A stretch of 64,000 nucleotides of DNA from an uncultured Pseudodesulfovibrio sp. (GTDB lineage Bacteria > Desulfobacterota > Desulfovibrionia > Desulfovibrionales > Desulfovibrionaceae): positions 2,622,001-2,686,000 of the forward strand of contig NZ_OY761823.1 in NCBI RefSeq assembly GCF_963664965.1, given 5' to 3'. Of the stretch, positions 57,144-64,000 are shown in pieces. Every line of letters begins with the position of its first letter. Position 1 is the first letter of the stretch. The notes under the pieces were generated by a model. That model did no database searches. It was not told the origin of the DNA and saw only the letters and a list, made by a program, of their open reading frames with translations. A program made the position numbers and the translations under genes.

Positions 57144-57893
57144 ATGGCATCTTGGGGTAAACTCACGTTTGCACAGAAAAACTGTGTCTCGGCCACCGGC
57201 AAGCTCATGCAGAAAACCAATATGGTTTCCCATGGAGCTCGCATCGGCATAGCCGCATCCGGGGGCGTAGACAGCTTCCTGATGCTCAAAGTGCTGACCA
57301 TCCGCAAGGCGATCATGCCTTTCCCGGTCGAACTCATGGCTCTCCACATCAATCCCGGATTCGAACCGTCATCCCACTCCGTCCTCACAGACTGGTGCGC
57401 CGAACACGGCATTCCGGCACACAGTGAACTGACAGACTTCGGCCCACGCGCTCACTCAGACGAGAACAGACGCAACTCACCATGCTTCTACTGTAGCATG
57501 CTTCGCCGCAAACGCCTTTTCGAACTTTGCCGCGACTATAACCTCACCCACCTCGCATTTGGTCACAATGCCGATGACAACGTTACTACGTTCTTCATGA
57601 ACATACTTCAAAATGGTCGAGCAGACGGCCTGTCTGCCAACGAACCGTTTTTCGACGGCAAACTTCAGGTCATTCGACCAACCATGCTGCTCGACAAAAA
57701 AACCGTCATCAAGGCGGCAAAACAATGGGAATTGCCGGTCTGGGAAAACACATGTCCCTCAAACGGCAACACAAAACGAGACGAAGTCAACTCCTGGCTG
57801 CAACAGGCATGGCAAAACGACAAACGCATAAAAAACAATGTGTTCAATGCCATAACGCGCCAACAGGTTGACTTGACAAGTAAAAAAGTCTAG
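57144..57893 (+). CDS. TtcA-type tRNA 2-thiolation PP-loop protein
   Basis: A 249-residue N-type PP-loop ATPase of the TtcA/TtuA superfamily. The PP-loop is ASGGVDS (38-44). Cluster-binding cysteines are C114 and C117 (PCFYCSMLRRKRLF) and C204 (ENTCPSNGNTKRDE), matching the three cysteines that hold the 4Fe-4S cluster in TtcA. It probably thiolates cytidine 32 or another tRNA base. TtcA itself has SGGKDS, so the assignment is to the family. The ribosome binding site is weak. It is divergent from the DUF4340 gene. Confidence 0.82.
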   Translation: MASWGKLTFAQKNCVSATGKLMQKTNMVSHGARIGIAASGGVDSFLMLKVLTIRKAIMPFPVELMALHINPGFEPSSHSVLTDWCAEHGIPAHSELTDFGPRAHSDENRRNSPCFYCSMLRRKRLFELCRDYNLTHLAFGHNADDNVTTFFMNILQNGRADGLSANEPFFDGKLQVIRPTMLLDKKTVIKAAKQWELPVWENTCPSNGNTKRDEVNSWLQQAWQNDKRIKNNVFNAITRQQVDLTSKKV

Positions 57894-57956
57894 ACTATTT
57901 AGGATTGTAGTGAATCTAAATACTTACTTCAAACCATACAACCGACCGTAAAGGCT

Positions 57957-58862
57957 ATGCTTTTCAAAAAATATCATATTGTAGTCTTCAAGGATAAACA
58001 GGGCTCGTGCAAAAAATTCCAGCTTCGCGGCTGGCTTATTGCCGCACTCTTTTTCCTCATGGTCGGCATGGGCACCGGGAATGTGATTCTCTGGAAAAAG
58101 TATGCCAATCACTCACGAGTGGAAAAAGGCCTCAACATTGCTGAAAAAACGGTTCAGGATCAAAAGACCCAGCTTCTCAGCCTTTCTCAGAAAATCTCTT
58201 CTCTCCAAAAAAACCTTGATCGGATCAGGGACTTTGACTCCAAGCTGCGGGTCATGATCAATCTTGATCAGGACGGCAGTCAAGCCACCGCACCGAAAGG
58301 CGGTCCGGCAAATGAAAACTTTTCCAAGGGCTATCTGCCACTTTACCGTCAGGAGCTTCTGGCCCGCAAGATGCACGAATTTCTTCGCCAGCTGAACGTC
58401 GAGGCACGCCTCGAAGAAGTCAGGCAGCAGGAGATCATGCACACCCTGCGAAACAACCAGAACATTCTGGAAGCAACTCCGTCCATTTGGCCCACGTCCG
58501 GTTGGGTTACTTCTGGCTTTGCATGGCGTACATCGCCTTTCACCGGAAAACGTGAATTCCACAAAGGCATAGACATCTCTGCCCCCAGAGGAACACCTAT
58601 TTATGCTCCTGCCCGCGGGACTGTTACGTTTACAGGGCGCGACGGTTCCTACGGTCTCAGCATCCGACTGAAACATAATGCCAGCCTCTCTACTCGCTTC
58701 GCCCATCTGCATCGTATTGCGATCAAGAGTGGCAAAGTGGTTACTCGTGGTGAATTGATTGGTTATGTCGGTACTACAGGACGAAGCACCGGGCCTCACC
58801 TTCACTACGAAGTCCGACTCAATGGAGTACCTGTCAATCCGAAGCGGTACATCCTGAACTAA
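57957..58862 (+). CDS. M23-family peptidoglycan endopeptidase
   Basis: A 301-residue membrane-anchored LytM-type protein. One membrane helix (about 26-47) is followed by a coiled coil (about 55-100) and a C-terminal M23 domain with zinc motifs HKGIDIS (about residue 202) and HLHYEV (about 281), plus FAHLHRI. The full set of zinc ligands is present, so it should cleave peptidoglycan cross-links, perhaps at division. The AAGG before the ATG is only 2 bases away, unusually close. A terminator follows. Confidence 0.9.
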   Translation: MLFKKYHIVVFKDKQGSCKKFQLRGWLIAALFFLMVGMGTGNVILWKKYANHSRVEKGLNIAEKTVQDQKTQLLSLSQKISSLQKNLDRIRDFDSKLRVMINLDQDGSQATAPKGGPANENFSKGYLPLYRQELLARKMHEFLRQLNVEARLEEVRQQEIMHTLRNNQNILEATPSIWPTSGWVTSGFAWRTSPFTGKREFHKGIDISAPRGTPIYAPARGTVTFTGRDGSYGLSIRLKHNASLSTRFAHLHRIAIKSGKVVTRGELIGYVGTTGRSTGPHLHYEVRLNGVPVNPKRYILN

Positions 58863-58891
58863 CTCATCCGGTTGGAATGTCATTACAAACG

Positions 58892-58927
58892 CCCTCTTGG
58901 AACACATCATTCCAAGAGGGTGTTTTC
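58892..58927 (+). terminator. Intrinsic terminator after the M23 gene
   Basis: Perfect 11-bp stem CCCTCTTGGAA / TTCCAAGAGGG with a 7-base loop, then TGTTTTCG. Confidence 0.9.
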
Positions 58928-58988
58928 GTTAAGAGAAGTCGCAAGTAAACTCAGTTCAAATTACAACTTCATTTTTTCGAACCGCTGA

Positions 58989-59004
58989 TGGTTCAGGATT
59001 TGCA
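58989..59004 (+). promoter_or_regulatory. Possible sigma-54 promoter of the fliR operon
   Basis: TGGTTCAGGATTTGCA matches the -24 GG and -12 GC of the sigma-54 pattern at exact spacing (TGG, C at position 6, TTGC at 12-15). Two bases of the -24 box differ. It lies 12 bases before the fliR ATG, so a transcript would have almost no leader. Confidence 0.3.
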
Positions 59005-59015
59005 ATAAAAACATA

Positions 59016-59807
59016 ATGGAAATTTTCGGATTCAATCCCAACGACATGCTCAGCTTTTTCCTGTCTTTGTTCAGGATAAGCATAGTGTTGTTTCTATTGC
59101 CTTTTTTTGGCGGAAAATCCATTCCCAACCCTGTCAAAGGGGCTCTTCTCATCGTTTTGACTCTCGCGCTGTGGCCTCAGCTTTCCTTCCCCGGTTCAAT
59201 GATGCCTGGAACCGGACTGGGAATAGCACTCATGTTTTTGGGAGAATTAATCCTCGGTTTGACTCTCGGGCTGCTTGTCAGGGTGCTTTTCGGAGCCATC
59301 CAGTTCGGAGGGCAAATCATCGGCTTCCAAATGGGATTCTCAATGGTCAACGTCGTTGACCCCATTACGGGCGTCAGCAACGCAGTCACAGCCCACTTCC
59401 TTTATATGACGACGATGCTCACGTTTCTTGTTCTCAATGGGCACCTGCAACTTCTCGGCGCACTGGGAACCAGCTTTGAGTATATCCCTCCCGGAGGGCT
59501 TTTATTGACTCCGGAACTCGCGAATCATATTTTTGAATTCTCAAATCTCATGTTCACTCTGGCCGTCAGAATAGCTGCACCGGTCATGGCAGCCTTATTC
59601 CTGATTGACCTCTCTCTGGCTCTCATTGGTCGGGCTGCTCCGCAGATGCATGTATTGGTGCTTGGATTCCCGGTCAAAATCAGTGTGGGGTTCTTTTTCA
59701 TAGGCTTCCTTTTTACCATCATGTCAACCTATGTTCTTGATTTTATGAGAATCTTGTCACCCATGTATAAAACACTCATGCAATCCGGGGCTCCGGGTAC
59801 ATTTTAA
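59016..59807 (+). CDS. fliR: Flagellar export gate protein FliR
   Basis: Part of the FliPQR core of the flagellar type III export gate. The 263-residue product has about six membrane helices; family landmarks are FFLSLFRISIVLFLLPFFGG, GFQMGFSMVNVVDP, and GRAAPQMHVLVLGFPVKI. No Shine-Dalgarno site is visible before the ATG. FliP and FliQ are not in the window. flhB follows by 9 bp. Confidence 0.94.
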   Translation: MEIFGFNPNDMLSFFLSLFRISIVLFLLPFFGGKSIPNPVKGALLIVLTLALWPQLSFPGSMMPGTGLGIALMFLGELILGLTLGLLVRVLFGAIQFGGQIIGFQMGFSMVNVVDPITGVSNAVTAHFLYMTTMLTFLVLNGHLQLLGALGTSFEYIPPGGLLLTPELANHIFEFSNLMFTLAVRIAAPVMAALFLIDLSLALIGRAAPQMHVLVLGFPVKISVGFFFIGFLFTIMSTYVLDFMRILSPMYKTLMQSGAPGTF

Positions 59808-59816
59808 GAGGCTGCC

Positions 59817-60884
59817 ATGGGACAAAAAGATCCAAGTAAAACAGAAAAAGCAACAGCCAAAAGACGAAAAAAACAGCGCAATGAAGGTAATGTTGCCAAA
59901 GGTCGTGAACTGACCAAAGTCATGGTGCTTTTTGCTGGGCTTCTTGCTCTGCGCTTTTTAATCAATTTTTATCATGACCAATTTACGGAAATTTATGAAT
60001 GGACCTTCACTGATGCTTTCAGCGTTGCTATCAATAAATCCACGGCATATAGCCTTTTCACCTGGAGTGTTCAGAAAATTGCAATCCTGGTGCTCCCCGT
60101 ACTTCTGATCTTAGTCGCAACAGCGTATCTGACTGAACGTCTTCAAGTCGGGAAACTATGGACAACCAAACCGTTGAAACCAAAATTCGGCAAACTTTTC
60201 AACGTAATGGCTGGGCTGAAAAAGCTCATGATCAGCCCGCAGGCACTGGTAAAATTAAGCAAAAGCGTCCTTCAGGCTTTTGCAGTAGGACTGGCGCCGT
60301 ACATAGTAATCAAGCAGGAAATGGCGAACCTGCTCCCTCTCTTTCATGCCGACACTTATGGAATAATCACGTATCTTCTCTCAGTCGGCTACAAAATGAC
60401 CTGCTACGCCCTTGTCCCCATGATGCTGATTGCAATAGCAGAAGCATGGTACAAGCGATGGGATTATGAAGAGTCGATCAAGATGACCAAAGACGAGGTC
60501 AAGGATGAACGACGGCAGGCGGAAGGTGATCCCAAAATCAAAAGCCAGCAACAAGCAAAAATGCTCGAAATGATAGCGAGCAGAATGTTTCAGGACATTC
60601 CAAAAGCCGACGTCGTTGTCACCAACCCCACACACTTCGCCGTTGCCTTGCAATATGACGCTCTTGTCGCTCCAGCCCCCTTGGTTCTCGCTAAGGGCGT
60701 CAATCGAGTTGCTGAAAGAATTAAAGAAGTTGCACGGGAAAATCACATTCCCATCGAGCCTAACCCTCCGTTGGCACGCGCCTTGTATAAACAGGTAGAA
60801 ATCGGGGAAACCATCCCGGAGGAACTGTTTCAGGCGGTAGCCGCCATTCTGGCAAAGCTCGATAAATTCAAGCACCGCCAGTAG
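59817..60884 (+). CDS. flhB: Flagellar export protein FlhB
   Basis: Substrate-specificity switch of the flagellar export apparatus. The 355-residue product starts with the usual KTEKATAKRRKKQRNEGNVA, has four membrane helices (about 30-210), and a C-terminal domain with the self-cleavage motif NPTH (270-273, VVTNPTHFAVALQYD) and PLARALYKQVEIGETIPE. All elements needed for self-cleavage are present. It lies between fliR and flhA. Confidence 0.95.
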   Translation: MGQKDPSKTEKATAKRRKKQRNEGNVAKGRELTKVMVLFAGLLALRFLINFYHDQFTEIYEWTFTDAFSVAINKSTAYSLFTWSVQKIAILVLPVLLILVATAYLTERLQVGKLWTTKPLKPKFGKLFNVMAGLKKLMISPQALVKLSKSVLQAFAVGLAPYIVIKQEMANLLPLFHADTYGIITYLLSVGYKMTCYALVPMMLIAIAEAWYKRWDYEESIKMTKDEVKDERRQAEGDPKIKSQQQAKMLEMIASRMFQDIPKADVVVTNPTHFAVALQYDALVAPAPLVLAKGVNRVAERIKEVARENHIPIEPNPPLARALYKQVEIGETIPEELFQAVAAILAKLDKFKHRQ

Positions 60885-60897
60885 TTACAGCAAAGCA

Positions 60898-60939
60898 GAC
60901 ACCTCCAGGATTTAGAATCAAGACAGTTCGCGAGGTGTC
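60898..60939 (+). promoter_or_regulatory. Inverted repeat covering the flhA ribosome site
   Basis: GACACCTC (60898-60905) pairs with GAGGTGTC (60932-60939), which contains the GAGG that should serve as the flhA ribosome binding site. The loop is 26 bases. Folding could limit flhA translation. Confidence 0.45.
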
Positions 60940-60945
60940 AAAAAT

Positions 60946-63051
60946 ATGTCTCAATCCGCCAGCAAGTCAGCTATTCCAGAAATAAATTACGAAAGATTTG
61001 CCAAACAAGGCGATATTCTGCTCGCCAGTGGCGTGGTTGTCATTCTCTTCGTGATGCTGATTCCACTCCCCACTTTTTTTATCGACTTCATGCTGACCGT
61101 AAGCATTTCCCTCGGATTGGTCGTTCTTATCACCTCCATGTTCATGACCTCCCCACTGGAATTCTCGATTTTTCCCTCTCTGCTGTTGATCACCACCCTC
61201 CTTCGACTTGCACTCAACGTGGCGACAACCCGTGCCATCCTTCTGCACGGCGATGAAGGAACGAGCGCTGCAGGATCAGTCATTCAAAGTTTTGGCGAAT
61301 TCGTTGTCGGTGGTAACTATGTCATCGGTATAGTTATTTTCATGATTCTGTATATCCTGAATAAAACTGTTATTGTTTCTGGTACAACCCGTATTGCAGA
61401 AGTCGCCGCCCGTTTTACTCTCGACGCCATGCCCGGTAAACAGATGGCAGTGGAAGCAGACTTGAACGCAGGCCTGATTGATGAAAAGGAAGCGACGAGG
61501 CAGCGTGAACACATGCGCCGTGAAGCAGACTTCTACGGTGCCATGGACGGTGCAGGAAAATTTGTTTCCGGTGACGTCAAAGCTGGCCTCATGATTACCG
61601 GCATCAATATTGTCGGTGGTTTCCTTATCGGCATCATTCAGAAAGACATGCAATGGATGGACGCAGCCCAGACCTACACGCTTCTGACAATCGGCGACGG
61701 CCTCGTCGCCACCATTCCATCTCTCATTATTTCGACCTCTGCCGGTCTCATCGTATCGCGTGCAGCGGCCGAAGCCAAAATGGGTGAAGAATTCATCGGT
61801 CAATTGTCCTACCACCACAGGGCTCTTAAATTGGTCTCAATCATCCTGCTCATATTCGCAATCGTTCCCGGTATGCCGACAATTCCCTTTATCACACTCG
61901 CAGCAATCACTTTTGGCATCAGCTACATATCTGCCAAACAGCAAGAAGAACTCGGTGGCGGAGTGAACGATGAAGACGCAGATGCCCCGGATGCTGGCAC
62001 ACTCGATACCCCGGAAGAAGTACAGGCCCTCCTGCCTTTGGATCAGCTGGAACTGGAAGTCGGCTACGGCCTTATCCCGCTGGTAGACGAAGAGCAGAAC
62101 GGCAACCTGCTTTCAAGAATTCGCTCGATACGTCGCCAGTTCGCGCTGGACATGGGTGTTGTCATCCCGTCCCTGCACCTGCGTGACAATCTCCAGCTCA
62201 AACCGGGCGAATACCGCGTTGTCATCAAAGGCAACCCGGTCGCACAGGCCGAACTGCTTATCGACCACTTTCTCGCCATGGATCCGGGCGATGCAAAACA
62301 TCGCATCGAAGGCGTGGAAACCGTGGAGCCCGCATTCAATCTTCCGGCAGTCTGGATTCCGGAAGCCCAGAAAGAAGAAGCCATGCTGGCAGGCTACACT
62401 GTTGTCGATCCGTCAACGGTTATCGCCACTCATCTTACCGAAGTATTCCGCCGCAACCTGAAGGAATTCCTCGGACGACAGGAAACACAGGAACTGCTCG
62501 ACAATCTGGCAAAACGCGCACCCAAGGCCGTTGAAAGCCTCGTTCCCGCAGTGCTGAGTGTCGGGGGCGTTCAGAAGGTCCTGCAATCGCTGGTCGAAGA
62601 AAACGTCTCTATCCGTGACTTGTTGACCATCGTCGAAACTTTGGCAGACTATGCAACAGCGACACAGGACCCCGGACAGCTGACTGAATATGTCCGGGCC
62701 AAAATGGGCCGCACCATCGTAAAGCCCTACATGGGCGAAGACGGCGTGTTGCCGATCATCACGCTAAGTCCTCAGATCGACGAAATCCTGAGTCAGGCAA
62801 TGCGTCCGGCAGAGCAAGGTGGTTTTCTTGCTCTTGAACCGGGCACGGCACAACAGATCATTCAAGCGGTCAACCGATCGACCGAAGATGCCATGGTTGC
62901 GGATGGGCAGCCCATTCTTCTGGTCAGCCCGCAGATCCGGAGTCAGTTTGCCCAGCTCCTGACCCGCTTCATCCCGACCCTGCCGGTCATATCGCAGGCT
63001 GAAATTCCCGCAGACGTGAAAATTCAATCCGCAGCAAACGTGGAACTCTAG
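60946..63051 (+). CDS. flhA: Flagellar export gate protein FlhA
   Basis: Largest export-gate subunit, which forms the cytoplasmic docking ring. The 701-residue product has about eight membrane helices in the first 330 residues, with the family signature RFTLDAMPGKQMAVEADLNAG split across FHIPEP-type blocks and EADFYGAMDGAGKFVSGD (READFYGAMDG), and a cytoplasmic C-terminal domain from about 360. It follows flhB by 61 bp, in a gap that holds an inverted repeat over the ribosome site. Confidence 0.96.
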   Translation: MSQSASKSAIPEINYERFAKQGDILLASGVVVILFVMLIPLPTFFIDFMLTVSISLGLVVLITSMFMTSPLEFSIFPSLLLITTLLRLALNVATTRAILLHGDEGTSAAGSVIQSFGEFVVGGNYVIGIVIFMILYILNKTVIVSGTTRIAEVAARFTLDAMPGKQMAVEADLNAGLIDEKEATRQREHMRREADFYGAMDGAGKFVSGDVKAGLMITGINIVGGFLIGIIQKDMQWMDAAQTYTLLTIGDGLVATIPSLIISTSAGLIVSRAAAEAKMGEEFIGQLSYHHRALKLVSIILLIFAIVPGMPTIPFITLAAITFGISYISAKQQEELGGGVNDEDADAPDAGTLDTPEEVQALLPLDQLELEVGYGLIPLVDEEQNGNLLSRIRSIRRQFALDMGVVIPSLHLRDNLQLKPGEYRVVIKGNPVAQAELLIDHFLAMDPGDAKHRIEGVETVEPAFNLPAVWIPEAQKEEAMLAGYTVVDPSTVIATHLTEVFRRNLKEFLGRQETQELLDNLAKRAPKAVESLVPAVLSVGGVQKVLQSLVEENVSIRDLLTIVETLADYATATQDPGQLTEYVRAKMGRTIVKPYMGEDGVLPIITLSPQIDEILSQAMRPAEQGGFLALEPGTAQQIIQAVNRSTEDAMVADGQPILLVSPQIRSQFAQLLTRFIPTLPVISQAEIPADVKIQSAANVEL

Positions 63052-63060
63052 GACGCAAAC

Positions 63061-64000
63061 ATGCAGATGAAAACGTTTCGAGCCGCCACATCCACCGCGG
63101 CATTTGAAAAGATCAAGGCAGAACTCGGCGACGATGCTGTCATCCTGTCCAACAAAACCATCAGTGAAAACGGTTCGAAATGCTGCGAAATAGTTGCAGC
63201 CATAGACTCCGCACCAGCGGCCCCGAAAAGACAGTCCAAGGAATCCATCGTGGAGGATGCCCTTGAAAACACTGTGGGATGGCAACGGGAGTGGAGCCAG
63301 ATCAAGGGACAGATCATGGCGCTCATGAAGCCTCAAATCGATCTGAATGCACTCTCCCCCAAACAAAAAATTGCAATGGAATATCTGGAACGCGAGGATG
63401 CAGATGAGACCGTAATGACCCGCATCTTCTGTGACCTGCGCGAAGACAAAAACAAATCAGTCCTTCCAGTGCTTGAGTCCTTGGTAAACGTAAAGGCCTT
63501 CAAGGCACAGAACTGGTCAGGCACATTCCACGCCTTTGCAGGTCCGGGCGGTGCTGGAAAGACATCAAGCCTTGTCCGTCTCGCACTCAAGGAAAAAAAG
63601 AGAAATCCCAAAGCGCGCATATGCCTCGCCACGGCAGATGGTGGCCGCGGAAAAGGCCGCATTGTCCTCAAGCACTACGCAGAACTCTCCGGCCTCGCTT
63701 TCCGGGAAATCATCACACGGGACGACTTCCTCCTTCTGCAAAAAGAGGCTGATCAGTTTGACATGATCCTCATCGACCTGCCGGGACTTCCCGGCAAGGC
63801 AACACTGGAGGAATGGTCCGCCCTGTATGGATTGTCAACGTGTGAAGATTTGTCAATTCACCTCGTTCTCAACCCGTATTACAGCACAAAACAGTTTGAA
63901 AGATTCATCGAAAAATATAAAAGTGAACAACTTGCAAGCGTTATCTGGACGAAACTCGATGAAGCCTGTACATTTGGTGCAATATTGAACATGGCGTTCG
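63061..64000 (+). CDS. flhF: Flagellar SRP-type GTPase FlhF (partial, cut by window end)
   Basis: SRP-like GTPase that sets the site and number of polar flagella. The first 313 residues are visible. The start MQMKTFRAATSTAAFEKIK and DDAVILSNKT are typical of FlhF; the GTPase P-loop is GPGGAGKTSS (161-170), where GPTGVGKTTT is more usual, and LIDLPGL marks the second nucleotide motif. The frame is still open at base 64000. It follows flhA by 9 bp. Confidence 0.92.
   Translation, partial: MQMKTFRAATSTAAFEKIKAELGDDAVILSNKTISENGSKCCEIVAAIDSAPAAPKRQSKESIVEDALENTVGWQREWSQIKGQIMALMKPQIDLNALSPKQKIAMEYLEREDADETVMTRIFCDLREDKNKSVLPVLESLVNVKAFKAQNWSGTFHAFAGPGGAGKTSSLVRLALKEKKRNPKARICLATADGGRGKGRIVLKHYAELSGLAFREIITRDDFLLLQKEADQFDMILIDLPGLPGKATLEEWSALYGLSTCEDLSIHLVLNPYYSTKQFERFIEKYKSEQLASVIWTKLDEACTFGAILNMAF

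Overview
The window is ordinary-looking chromosomal DNA of a Gram-negative, flagellated, probably anaerobic bacterium. The gene content points to a Desulfovibrionaceae-type sulfate reducer, perhaps Pseudodesulfovibrio-like. It has a one-chain pyruvate:ferredoxin oxidoreductase, lipid A synthesis using LpxI instead of LpxH, a complete Tol-Pal system, BamA/Skp/Lol machinery and a flagellar export cluster. The taxonomic placement is inference from gene content; there is no rRNA gene here to confirm it. I see no prophage, insertion sequence or CRISPR array.

Layout. 1-4.1 kb (minus strand): tolQ-tolR-tolA-tolB-pal. 4.2-6.7 kb (minus): miaB, a DUF151 nuclease-like protein and a PHP-family phosphoesterase. 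6.8-9.8 kb (minus): cutA, then an unusual run of three small-molecule kinase-like genes (PfkB type, APH type, APS-kinase type). 9.9-12.4 kb (plus): nth, tgt and a DUF218 protein. 12.4-17.9 kb (minus): a YihY-family membrane protein, a very large AsmA-family protein and a DUF89 protein. 18.2-28.1 kb (minus): one envelope supercluster, lysS-lolC-lolD-bamA-skp-lpxD-fabZ-lpxA-lpxI. 28.3-29.3 kb: three tRNA-Asn genes in about 250-bp tandem units, then a fourth copy of the promoter in front of a tiny membrane-protein ORF. 29.3-32.4 kb: an ABC-2 exporter with a lipoprotein membrane-fusion subunit. 32.5-36.7 kb: a Na/Pi cotransporter, an unknown membrane-anchored protein, and a metallo-beta-lactamase protein with two rhodanese domains. 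36.7-38.9 kb (minus): a fusion of an MFS transporter with an ApbE flavin transferase. 39.3-42.8 kb: pyruvate:ferredoxin oxidoreductase. 43-45.2 kb: purT and two tRNA-Lys genes. 45.2-51.9 kb: a DsbD-type reductase, an iron alcohol dehydrogenase, DUF2867 and M24 peptidase genes, and a CoA-binding/YkgJ/DnaJ-like trio. 52.3-57.9 kb: hisHF, then moaC, dnaJ, rpoZ and a DUF4340 gene on the minus strand, and a TtcA-like gene on the plus strand. 58.0-64.0 kb: an M23 peptidase and fliR-flhB-flhA-flhF, with flhF cut by the window end.

How the genes work together. Much of the window serves the envelope. The Lpx/FabZ enzymes make lipid A precursors, LolCD releases lipoproteins, Skp and BamA place beta-barrel proteins, Tol-Pal ties the outer membrane to peptidoglycan, and an AsmA protein and an M23 peptidase add to this. 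A second theme is tRNA supply and modification: five tRNA genes, tgt, miaB, ttcA-like and lysS. The most unusual item is the MFS-ApbE fusion. Its 13th membrane helix would put the flavin transferase in the periplasm, which suggests a single-chain device that exports flavin and attaches it to target proteins. The most unusual non-coding item is the reuse of a tRNA promoter to drive what looks like a leaderless 54-residue membrane protein.
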